5,337 nucleotides of DNA from an uncultured Tolumonas sp. (GTDB lineage: Bacteria > Pseudomonadota > Gammaproteobacteria > Enterobacterales > Aeromonadaceae), in the NCBI GenBank assembly GCA_903931645.1, contig CAIZDF010000506.1, forward strand, positions 1 through 5,337. The letters run 5' to 3'. The notes below the pieces were generated by a model. The model made no database searches and was not told the DNA's origin. It saw only the letters and a program-made list of their open reading frames with translations. Shown here piece by piece: positions 1 to 5,337 of this stretch (position 1 is its first letter; each line of letters starts with the position of its first letter). The position numbers and the translations under genes are program-made.

Positions 1-139
1 CCTAAAATTATTATTGGGCGAAATGGCCGATCTGTTACTGAACGGCCAAAATGTGCAACCAATGCGGTTACTGGAAGCAGGCTTCCAATTTCGTTATCCA
101 ACCTTGCCGGAAGCACTGCATCATGTACTTGAGGACTGA
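1..139 (+). CDS. yfcH: YfcH-like TIGR01777 family epimerase, C-terminal end only
   Basis: This is the 3' end of a gene that enters from the left edge; the reading frame runs from base 2 to a TGA at 137-139 and gives 45 residues. The tail reads [20 protein letters not shown], then [20 protein letters not shown]. This matches the C-terminal DUF1731 segment typical of YfcH/TIGR01777 proteins, with a GEM..LL.GQ..P.RL..AGF.FR...L..AL pattern. Those proteins are SDR-type NAD(P)-dependent epimerase/dehydratase-like enzymes of poorly defined substrate in the cytoplasm. The N-terminal Rossmann domain and active site lie outside the window, so catalytic integrity cannot be judged. The gene converges on the ybbP-like gene, with only 4 bp between the two stop codons. 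The family call is fairly firm; the symbol rests on recalled similarity of the tail alone. Confidence 0.8.
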   Translation, partial: LKLLLGEMADLLLNGQNVQPMRLLEAGFQFRYPTLPEALHHVLED

Positions 140-143
140 CGCC

Positions 144-2579
144 TTACAGCGCCCGTAATCTTGCCGCTAAGGTGCGTCGTAATAATGGTTGTAAAGTAAA
201 TTGCGATACCAATAAAACCGTAGATCCACCGCTTAATGGCAATAACCACCACAGCACAGGTAACCATTGCCATGCCTGCTCGCTCCACTCTGCATGAAGC
301 CACCAGCGGATCAACTCACAACTAAAGGCGGCAGTAATTCCGGCAAAACCGCCCAGCAGAATCGCCTGCCAGTGCAACATATCGCGCAGTTGCTGACGTC
401 GGGCACCTAAAGTGCGCATTAATAACAAACTGGTTTGGCGTTGTTGTAACCCGGCTTGCCATTGCACCAGTAATACCAATATCGCAGCCGCTGACACCAG
501 CAACATGAATAAGGTCATCGCCCGCGCTAACTTATCTAACACGCTTTGCAATTTATTCAGTAACGAATCGATATTGAGTGTTGTGATGGTTGGGAATGTT
601 CGCGCCAGTTCAATCTCATCCGGTAATTGCGTAGCTGAAACACGCAAGCTTGTCATCCAGTTCACAGCAAAAGGTTTTAATACGTCCGGTGAAAAAATCA
701 TGAAAAAATTAGGTCGCATACTTTGCCAGTCAACTTGCCGAATGTTGCGTACAGTGACTTCGAAGACCTGATCATCGACGGTAAAACGTAAACGATCGTG
801 CAATTTAATATTCAGATCAGTCGCCACACCTTGCTCTATGGATACCTGCCCTATCATAGCACCTTGCCAGCGTTCACCACTGACCACCAGACTATCTGCC
901 GGTAATTCGGCCTGTGCGGTCATCGTCAGCTCTCGGTGAATGCCTTTCCGTCCAGATTGTTCATCTTGCTGAGATACGGCTTCATCATTAATGTGCATTA
1001 AGCGCCCTCGTACGATGGGATAAAGCGGCGCATGAGCCAGCTTGTGCTGCTGCAAAAATTGCTCGAGAGCCGGTTTATCGGCATCGGGGATATTGATCAT
1101 AAAACGATTGGGCGCATCCGCAGGTAAAAAGGTCTGGAAACCACTGACAATCTCACTGCGGACACTGATCACCACCCCCAGCAATAACAGTGATAAAGCG
1201 ATACCACTTAACTGATGTAATATTTCCAGTGGCTGCCGTTGCCAGTGTTGAACAGCCAGATAAAAACTACTGCCGGTGACGCCTTTCGGCAATAACCGTA
1301 ATAATAAATAGCCCATTCCCCCCAAAGCCATAATCAAGGCAATCACCCCACCTAACAGGCTAAACACCAGTTTAGTATCCTGTAATAGTAATAAGTTGAT
1401 GAATAACAAGCCCATAATTAGCAGCGGTAACGCCAGCCATGCCGGTATACGACTTTCCTGTTCCTGACGTAATACACGTAAGGCAGGAACGTCCAGCAAA
1501 CGCCACAGCGGAATACACACCAGTAACGAAACCAGTGCACCGCCTAAAACAAATGCCAATATAAAGGGTTGATATGAAGGTGTAGCCAGATCAGGTGGTA
1601 AGGCACTACCGAGTTGCCACACCATCCAACGGTGAATCAGCCAGCCCAGTAGACAACCGATAGCAATGCCAGCCAAGGTGAGCAGACTTAATAAGCCACC
1701 CAATAATTGCATGATCTGTCGGCGAGAAGCGCCAAAGGTTTTCAGCAACGCCAGCATACTTTGTGTTTGTCGCGCATATTGCTGTATGGCAATACTCATG
1801 GCCGTGGCGCCGAGTAATAACCCAAGTAAAGAGGCAACCCGAAAGAAACGTTCACTGCGTTCTAATTGATGAGATAAATTGCGGTTGGCTTGTTCTGGTT
1901 TTAATAGCTTCTGCCCTGGTTGTAAACGTGTGGCTAACCAAGCATCCCAGTTATTCAACGCTGATTCTGCACCATGGAACAGATAACGATGGGTTACTCG
2001 ACTGCCCGGCAAGATGACCTGTGCTGCGCCTAAATCATGCTGATGCATCAGCGCGCGTGGTGCCAGCGCCAAGGGATTAAAACTCTGATCGGGTTCTTGC
2101 AGTAACTCACCTGCGACACGTAATGAAGTTGAGCCTAATTGCACTTCATCACCCAATTTCACCTGCAACAGCAACATGAGTTGATGGGAAAGCCAAAGCT
2201 CTCCCGGGTGTACTTCTTGTTGCGGCGCTAACACCAGATGACCATAAAAAGGATAACCACTATCAATGGCTTTTGCTGACGCCAGTTGCATCTGTTCACC
2301 CGCTAACAGCATGGTGGAAAATTCAGTCGTATGAGTGAGTTGCAATCCGCTGTCATGCGCTTGTTTTAACCAAAGATCAGGCAATGGATTTGCCGATTCC
2401 ACGACGCGATCAGCCGCCAGAAAATCGCGACCAGACACTTTCAGGCTTTGTGTCAAGCGATCAGAAACCAGCGATACACTTAGCACCGATGCAATGCAGA
2501 CCGCCAGTGCCAGCACAAACCACTGTAAGCCACCTTGCCACCCCATCCGGCAGAATAGTCGCCACAATAATTTAATCAT
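144..2579 (-). CDS. ybbP: YbbP-like ABC transporter permease (FtsX/MacB superfamily)
   Basis: This 811-residue inner-membrane protein is about the length of E. coli YbbP and aligns with it from memory throughout (for example SDR, QEPDQSFNP and RPNFFMIF). Membrane segments are visible near residues 20-40, 247-270, 290-317, 338-361, 380-400, 403-430, 455-475, 685-708, 735-757 and 773-795, giving about ten. Two large hydrophilic, probably periplasmic domains lie at about 41-245 and 476-684. Two FtsX-type domains (about 250-365 and 690-805) each carry a coupling-helix-like motif, LLKTFGASRRQ at 278-288 and LMRTLGARRQQ at 720-730, which would contact the ATPase. I chose the ATG at 2579 over an upstream in-frame ATG at 2627 because it has a strong GGAGGAG site and overlaps the ybbA stop as ATGA. 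It should pair with YbbA in a mechanotransmission-type complex rather than a channel-type importer; the substrate is not shown by the sequence. Confidence 0.92.
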   Translation of the reverse strand: MIKLLWRLFCRMGWQGGLQWFVLALAVCIASVLSVSLVSDRLTQSLKVSGRDFLAADRVVESANPLPDLWLKQAHDSGLQLTHTTEFSTMLLAGEQMQLASAKAIDSGYPFYGHLVLAPQQEVHPGELWLSHQLMLLLQVKLGDEVQLGSTSLRVAGELLQEPDQSFNPLALAPRALMHQHDLGAAQVILPGSRVTHRYLFHGAESALNNWDAWLATRLQPGQKLLKPEQANRNLSHQLERSERFFRVASLLGLLLGATAMSIAIQQYARQTQSMLALLKTFGASRRQIMQLLGGLLSLLTLAGIAIGCLLGWLIHRWMVWQLGSALPPDLATPSYQPFILAFVLGGALVSLLVCIPLWRLLDVPALRVLRQEQESRIPAWLALPLLIMGLLFINLLLLQDTKLVFSLLGGVIALIMALGGMGYLLLRLLPKGVTGSSFYLAVQHWQRQPLEILHQLSGIALSLLLLGVVISVRSEIVSGFQTFLPADAPNRFMINIPDADKPALEQFLQQHKLAHAPLYPIVRGRLMHINDEAVSQQDEQSGRKGIHRELTMTAQAELPADSLVVSGERWQGAMIGQVSIEQGVATDLNIKLHDRLRFTVDDQVFEVTVRNIRQVDWQSMRPNFFMIFSPDVLKPFAVNWMTSLRVSATQLPDEIELARTFPTITTLNIDSLLNKLQSVLDKLARAMTLFMLLVSAAAILVLLVQWQAGLQQRQTSLLLMRTLGARRQQLRDMLHWQAILLGGFAGITAAFSCELIRWWLHAEWSEQAWQWLPVLWWLLPLSGGSTVLLVSQFTLQPLLRRTLAARLRAL

Positions 2580-3256
2580 CGCGACTCCTCCAACTGCCCG
2601 GCATGCATATGTACCTGCCGCTGGCAACGGGTTGCCAATGCCACATCATGTGTCACGATAACCAAACTAGAGCCTGACTCTTTATTCATACGAAACAGTA
2701 AATCGGCAATCTTTTGACCAGTATGCTGATCTAAATTGCCGGTTGGCTCATCGGCGAGTAATAACGCGGGCTGGCCAATGAACGCGCGGGCTAATGCCAC
2801 CCGCTGTTGTTCACCACCCGATAATTTAGCGGGTTTATGTTGCAGTCGTTCACCCAGTCCAACGGCTTTTAGCAAGGTTGTGGCTAACTCACGCGCTTGT
2901 TTAATGCCGCGTAATTCTGCCGGTAACATGACGTTTTCGAGCGCGGTAAGTTCTGGAATCAACAAAAAAGACTGAAATACAAAACCAATTTTTTCTGATC
3001 GCAATTTCGCCCGTTGCTCTTCATTCATCTGGTGTAATGCTTGTCCGGCGATAAATATTTCGCCCTCGCTGGGAATATCCAACCCAGCTAACATCCCCAG
3101 TAATGTTGACTTACCGGAACCCGAGGCGCCAACAATAGCAAGGCTCTCACCTGACTTAACTTGTAACTGGATCTGATCAAGAATGGTAAGCTGCTCTTTA
3201 CCAACTGAAACCCGTTGCGACAAATTATTGACCTGTATAATTAGGGGTTGTGTCAT
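2576..3256 (-). CDS. ybbA: YbbA-like ABC transporter ATP-binding protein (LolD/MacB type)
   Basis: This 226-residue cytoplasmic ATPase would power the YbbP permease. All ABC motifs are intact: Walker [10 protein letters not shown] at 43-51, Q-loop Gln95 (FVFQSF), signature LSGGEQQR at 145-152, Walker B LLLADEP at 165-171 with catalytic Glu170, D-loop NLD at 174-176 and H-loop His203 (VTHD). The tight [15 protein letters not shown] and DEPTGNLD forms are typical of the LolD/MacB/FtsE group. The ATG at 3256 is chosen over an in-frame ATG at 3313. It has an AGGA site eight bases upstream and starts with the usual short [12 protein letters not shown] lead; the longer version would add 19 residues running through the tesA signal-peptide region. 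Its promoter must lie inside tesA; I could not pick one with confidence. Synteny (YbbP overlap, divergent TesA) supports YbbA over LolD, MacB or FtsE. Confidence 0.93.
   Translation of the reverse strand: MTQPLIIQVNNLSQRVSVGKEQLTILDQIQLQVKSGESLAIVGASGSGKSTLLGMLAGLDIPSEGEIFIAGQALHQMNEEQRAKLRSEKIGFVFQSFLLIPELTALENVMLPAELRGIKQARELATTLLKAVGLGERLQHKPAKLSGGEQQRVALARAFIGQPALLLADEPTGNLDQHTGQKIADLLFRMNKESGSSLVIVTHDVALATRCQRQVHMHAGQLEESR
2585..2591 (-). promoter_or_regulatory. Ribosome binding site of ybbP, inside the end of ybbA
   Basis: On the minus strand GGAGGAG lies five bases before the ATG at 2579-2577. It sits in the last codons of ybbA, whose TGA (2578-2576) overlaps that ATG. It decides the start against the in-frame ATG at 2627 and implies translational coupling of the two ABC subunits. 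Confidence 0.8.
3243..3247 (+). promoter_or_regulatory. Ribosome binding site of tesA, inside ybbA
   Basis: AGGGG on the plus strand, seven bases before the tesA ATG at 3255. It falls within codons 4-5 of ybbA on the opposite strand. It supports starting TesA at 3255 rather than at the in-frame ATG at 3183. Confidence 0.6.
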
Positions 3257-3872
3257 GAGAGGAATCCTGCTGATGTTATTATCGATGTGCTCACTTTCTA
3301 TCCATGCTAGCACGCTATTAATACTTGGAGACAGCCTGAGCGCAGGCTACATGATGGCGGCAGAACAAAGCTGGCCGGTGCTACTGCAAAAACAATGGAA
3401 AGAAGAGAAATTTCCCGTCACCATCATTAACAGTAGTATCAGTGGCAGCACTACACAGGATGGTTTAGCGCGTTTACCCGCCTTGCTCTCACATCACAAA
3501 CCAGATTGGGTGTTAATCGAGTTGGGTGCCAATGATGGCATTCGTGGCTTTCCACCAACAGTGCCTTATCAAACGTTGAAAAAGACGATTCAGCTCATTC
3601 AGCAACAGGGCGGGAAACCACTACTGATGCAAATCAGAATTCCACGTAATTACGGGGCCGCCTATATAACCAAATTGGAAGCTATTTACCCTCAGTTAGC
3701 CGAAGAAACAAAAACACCACTGCTGCCTTTTTTTTTGGAATCGATCATTACCAAACCAGAATTAATGTTTAACGATGGCATTCATCCAACAGCCAAAGCA
3801 CAGCCATTAATTCGCGATATGCTGGAGCCACTACTCCTTCAGCAAATTAACATGGCCAAAAAGCCACTTTAG
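3255..3872 (+). CDS. tesA: TesA: periplasmic acyl-CoA thioesterase I / protease I / lysophospholipase L1
   Basis: This 205-residue SGNH-hydrolase precursor matches TesA, a multifunctional esterase that cleaves acyl-thioesters, lysophospholipids and other acyl esters in the periplasm. A signal peptide is visible: Arg2, a hydrophobic core at about 4-16, and probable cleavage around IHA/S at 16-19, just before TLLILGDSLSAGY, where mature TesA proteins begin. Catalytic blocks are complete: nucleophile Ser27 in GDSLSAGY, oxyanion-hole Gly64 (SISGST) and Asn93 (ELGANDG), and the Asp174/His177 pair in DGIHP. These line up with E. coli mature Ser10, Gly44, Asn73, Asp154 and His157, with a small three-residue insertion between the first two blocks. 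The start at 3255 gives a normal signal peptide and has an AGGGG site; the upstream ATG at 3183 would add 24 unneeded residues. It is divergent from ybbA, sharing CATG at the starts. A run of nine T (3728-3736) lies in codons 158-161. Confidence 0.94.
   Translation: MRGILLMLLSMCSLSIHASTLLILGDSLSAGYMMAAEQSWPVLLQKQWKEEKFPVTIINSSISGSTTQDGLARLPALLSHHKPDWVLIELGANDGIRGFPPTVPYQTLKKTIQLIQQQGGKPLLMQIRIPRNYGAAYITKLEAIYPQLAEETKTPLLPFFLESIITKPELMFNDGIHPTAKAQPLIRDMLEPLLLQQINMAKKPL
3265..3268 (-). promoter_or_regulatory. Ribosome binding site of ybbA, inside tesA
   Basis: AGGA on the minus strand, eight bases before the ybbA ATG (3256-3254). It falls within codons 4-5 of tesA on the other strand. It supports the short ybbA start. 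Confidence 0.6.
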
Positions 3873-3904
3873 GCCATTACTTAATACCTAATGTGTAATT
3901 TTAC

Positions 3905-3919
3905 GTAAATATAAGTATA
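3905..3919 (+). promoter_or_regulatory. Candidate CpxR-type binding box upstream of the response regulator
   Basis: The sequence is GTAAA, five bases, then GTATA. CpxR of E. coli recognises GTAAA-N5-GTAAA, so the first half is exact and the second is 4 of 5. The first half is also the right arm of a 10 bp perfect palindrome TTTACGTAAA (3900-3909), giving a further GTAAA on the minus strand. It is centred about 57 bp before the inferred transcription start of the downstream gene, a plausible activator position. That the downstream gene is itself CpxR-like makes autoregulation a reasonable inference; AT-rich intergenic sequence could give such a match by chance. Confidence 0.4.
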
Positions 3920-3934
3920 TCTCTGCACAGTCTA

Positions 3935-3962
3935 TTGTTCGGTTTGGCGGCCTCCGTATCAT
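3935..3962 (+). promoter_or_regulatory. Candidate sigma70 promoter for the cpxR-cpxA operon
   Basis: TTGTTC (3935-3940), a 16-base spacer, then TATCAT (3957-3962). The -10 matches TATAAT at five of six positions; the -35 keeps only TTG. Transcription would start near 3969, giving a leader of about 24 bases that includes the ribosome binding site. The weak -35 fits an activator-dependent promoter. This is the best candidate in the 120 bp gap, by eye only. Confidence 0.35.
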
Positions 3963-3979
3963 GTCGCTGTATGTCATTA

Positions 3980-3987
3980 GAGGAAGG
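3980..3987 (+). promoter_or_regulatory. Ribosome binding site of cpxR-like gene
   Basis: GAGGAAGG, with its AGGA core eight bases from the ATG at 3993. It is strong and unambiguous, and fixes the start. Confidence 0.75.
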
Positions 3988-3992
3988 TTTAC

Positions 3993-4682
3993 ATGATCCG
4001 CATTTTGTTGGTTGATGATGATCTAGAGCTGTGCAGTATGCAGGGGCAATACCTCAGCAATGAAGGATTCGCTGTACAGATGTACCATGATGGTGAAAGT
4101 GGTTTAGAAGAAGCCCTGAGTGGTGATTATGATCTGATTTTGCTGGATGTCATGATGCCAAAACTTTCTGGGATCGACGTACTGCGCCGTTTACGTATCC
4201 ACAGTAATGTGCCGGTATTAATGCTCACTGCTAAAGGCGATGATATAGATCGCATTATTGGGCTGGAGTTAGGTGCGGATGATTATGTATCTAAACCCTG
4301 TACCCCTCGAGAACTGGTGGCCCGCGTGCGCGCAATCTTGCGCCGAGCAGATCCCGATAAACAAGATCCTGGCCAGTTACAACCACTCAAAGTAGGTGCG
4401 CTGACCATTTCCGCTGCCAGCCGTAGCGCAGCATGGCAAGATAATTTGCTCGATTTAACCAGTACTGAATTTAATCTGCTGGAAATGTTGTGTCGTCGTG
4501 CCGGTCGAACCATCAGTAAAGAAGATCTGTCTATGCACACCCTTGGTCGCCCGTTAGCCCGTTATGATCGCAGCATTGATGTGCATGTTAGTAATCTGCG
4601 CCAAAAGCTGGGGTCCCTAAAAGATGGCCGCTCTCCCATCCAGACAGTTCGCGGTATCGGATATCAACTGGTGGTGGAATAA
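3993..4682 (+). CDS. cpxR: CpxR-like response regulator (OmpR/PhoB family)
   Basis: This 229-residue cytoplasmic transcription factor is of normal OmpR-family length. The receiver domain (about 1-118) has the acidic pocket Asp8/Asp9, phospho-acceptor Asp52 (LLLDVMMP), Thr79 (MLTAKG) and Lys101 (SKP). A linker at about 119-131 leads to a winged-helix DNA-binding domain (about 132-229) with LTSTEFNLL at 155-163, a recognition helix around RSIDVHVSNLRQKL (193-206) and the wing VRGIGYQLV (219-227). The GIDVLRRLR, DRIIGLELGADDY, LSMHTLGRPL and RSIDVHVSNLR stretches follow E. coli CpxR (GIDTLKALR, DRVLGLELGADDY, LSQEVLGKRL, RAIDMHISNLR) more closely than OmpR or PhoB. One oddity is Cys103, where the family usually has Phe after Lys-Pro. 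It is followed three bases later by a CpxA-like kinase. It probably controls envelope-stress genes and its own operon; the regulon is not visible here. Confidence 0.88.
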   Translation: MIRILLVDDDLELCSMQGQYLSNEGFAVQMYHDGESGLEEALSGDYDLILLDVMMPKLSGIDVLRRLRIHSNVPVLMLTAKGDDIDRIIGLELGADDYVSKPCTPRELVARVRAILRRADPDKQDPGQLQPLKVGALTISAASRSAAWQDNLLDLTSTEFNLLEMLCRRAGRTISKEDLSMHTLGRPLARYDRSIDVHVSNLRQKLGSLKDGRSPIQTVRGIGYQLVVE

Positions 4683-4685
4683 CTC

Positions 4686-5337
4686 ATGCGCCAGATCTTC
4701 TGGAAAATATTACTGAGTTTCTGGCTAGCCTTATTAATAACAGGGATAGGCACAGCGGCAATAGTTACCCTGTACCAAGACGCAAAAGCAGCATACGGCA
4801 TCATTGAAACTGGCCCGCGGCCAAATGGCATCACCGATTCGGTAGCCCGAACCATGATGACTGGCGGGAAGCAACTTCTGATCGCCATCATAAAACCACA
4901 AACCGTGAACATGAATAAAGAGGGAACCAACATCCCTCCAATCCCCTATGTTGTAGACGCTCAGGGGAACGATATTTTAGCTCGCCCGGTAAACCCCAAA
5001 GCACTCGCCGAAGCAAAACGCATTACGGAACGTGATGCAAATACACCAGGGGTAGAAAAAGTAACCCTGCCCAATGGTGAAGTTTATTGGATATACATGC
5101 CTCAACGACCACCACCATTTCCACACAACATCATATTTGCACTGTTTGACGCACCTGTTTTCCTATTTTTGATGATTATGCTGACTAGTCTCATGTTTAG
5201 TGGCTGGCTGGCTCGTTCTGTTTCTCGGCCGATAGAAACATTACGGGATGGTCTGAAAGCAGTTTCTAAAGGTGATTTCAACATCAACGTCAGCCAGCAA
5301 ATGGGGAAACGCTACGATGAATTTGCGGAACTGGGTC
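4686..5337 (+). CDS. cpxA: CpxA-like sensor histidine kinase, N-terminal part
   Basis: The frame is open from the ATG at 4686 to the window edge, giving 217 residues. It starts three bases after the regulator's TAA, with a weak GGA site (4676-4678), so translation is probably coupled. Visible parts are TM1 at about 8-29, a periplasmic sensor region at about 30-150, TM2 at about 151-175 and a HAMP domain from about 176, with Pro182 and DEFAEL at 211-216. The FDAPVFLFLMIMLTS stretch around TM2 resembles CpxA (FDRPLLLLIVTMLVS), and the neighbour is CpxR-like; the sensor region itself shows little similarity that I can recall. A proline-rich stretch, PQRPPPFP at 139-146, precedes TM2. The phospho-accepting His and the ATPase domain lie beyond the window, so activity cannot be judged. 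It would be an inner-membrane kinase/phosphatase for the adjacent regulator. A different envelope-sensing kinase is possible. Confidence 0.82.
   Translation, partial: MRQIFWKILLSFWLALLITGIGTAAIVTLYQDAKAAYGIIETGPRPNGITDSVARTMMTGGKQLLIAIIKPQTVNMNKEGTNIPPIPYVVDAQGNDILARPVNPKALAEAKRITERDANTPGVEKVTLPNGEVYWIYMPQRPPPFPHNIIFALFDAPVFLFLMIMLTSLMFSGWLARSVSRPIETLRDGLKAVSKGDFNINVSQQMGKRYDEFAELG

Noticed and set aside
412..771. Plus-strand open frame of 119 codons opposite ybbP
   Set aside because: It lies wholly inside ybbP, shows no recognisable family and has no visible good ribosome binding site; it is a shadow of the real gene, as are the other antisense frames over ybbP, ybbA, cpxR and the kinase.
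781..792. GTAAA-AC-GTAAA resembling a CpxR site
   Set aside because: The spacing is two bases rather than five and it is deep inside ybbP coding sequence. A tandem GTAAAGTAAA at 191-200 was rejected for the same reasons.
3183..3254. Longer TesA starting at the ATG at 3183
   Set aside because: It would add 24 residues ahead of an already complete signal peptide; the ATG at 3255 has a good ribosome binding site and the expected precursor length.
3278..3283. Minus-strand GATAAT as a -10 for ybbA
   Set aside because: It matches five of six consensus bases, but no acceptable -35 lies 15-18 bases upstream, so I do not call it a promoter.
3852..3877. ATGGCC and GGCCAT inverted repeat across the tesA stop, as a possible terminator
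   Set aside because: The stem is only 6 bp, the loop is 14 bases and no T-run follows, so it is too weak to call a rho-independent terminator.
1..5337. A previously undescribed system
   Set aside because: Every long coding region belongs to a known family with intact motifs, and no unexplained stretch exceeds 120 bp, so I see no sequence support for a wholly new system.

Overview
This 5.3 kb window looks like core chromosome of a gammaproteobacterium with moderate GC content. The gene set (a YfcH-type epimerase, YbbP, YbbA, TesA, and a CpxR/CpxA-type pair), strong Shine-Dalgarno sites and tight packing all point that way. The proteins resemble the E. coli versions but are clearly diverged. 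A relative of Aeromonadales such as Tolumonas is my best guess, from impression only. I see no mobile element, tRNA, rRNA, CRISPR array or sign of recent transfer.

Layout, left to right. (1) The last 45 codons of a YfcH/TIGR01777-type NAD(P)-dependent epimerase run rightward and stop at 139. (2) On the minus strand, ybbP (large ABC permease, 2579-144) is preceded by ybbA (ABC ATPase, 3256-2576). They overlap by 4 bp (ATGA), and ybbP ends only 4 bp from the epimerase stop, convergently. (3) tesA (periplasmic SGNH esterase/lysophospholipase, 3255-3872, plus strand) is divergent from ybbA. The two start codons share the four bases CATG, and each gene's ribosome binding site lies inside codons 4-5 of the other. 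(4) A 120 bp AT-rich intergenic region carries a candidate CpxR-like box and a candidate sigma70 promoter. (5) It leads into an OmpR-family response regulator of CpxR type (3993-4682). Three bases later comes a CpxA-like sensor kinase (from 4686), cut by the window edge after two membrane segments and most of a HAMP domain.

How they may work together. YbbA and YbbP form a MacB-like, mechanotransmission-type ABC complex in the inner membrane. TesA is exported to the periplasm and hydrolyses thioesters, lysophospholipids and other acyl esters. The conserved head-to-head pairing suggests a joint role in removing and hydrolysing hydrophobic or acylated compounds at the inner membrane's outer face. 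The adjacent Cpx-like system would sense envelope stress and probably controls its own operon. No cpxP is visible beside it. I found no clearly undescribed system. The most interesting points are the reciprocal start-site overlap of ybbA and tesA and the candidate autoregulatory site before the response regulator.
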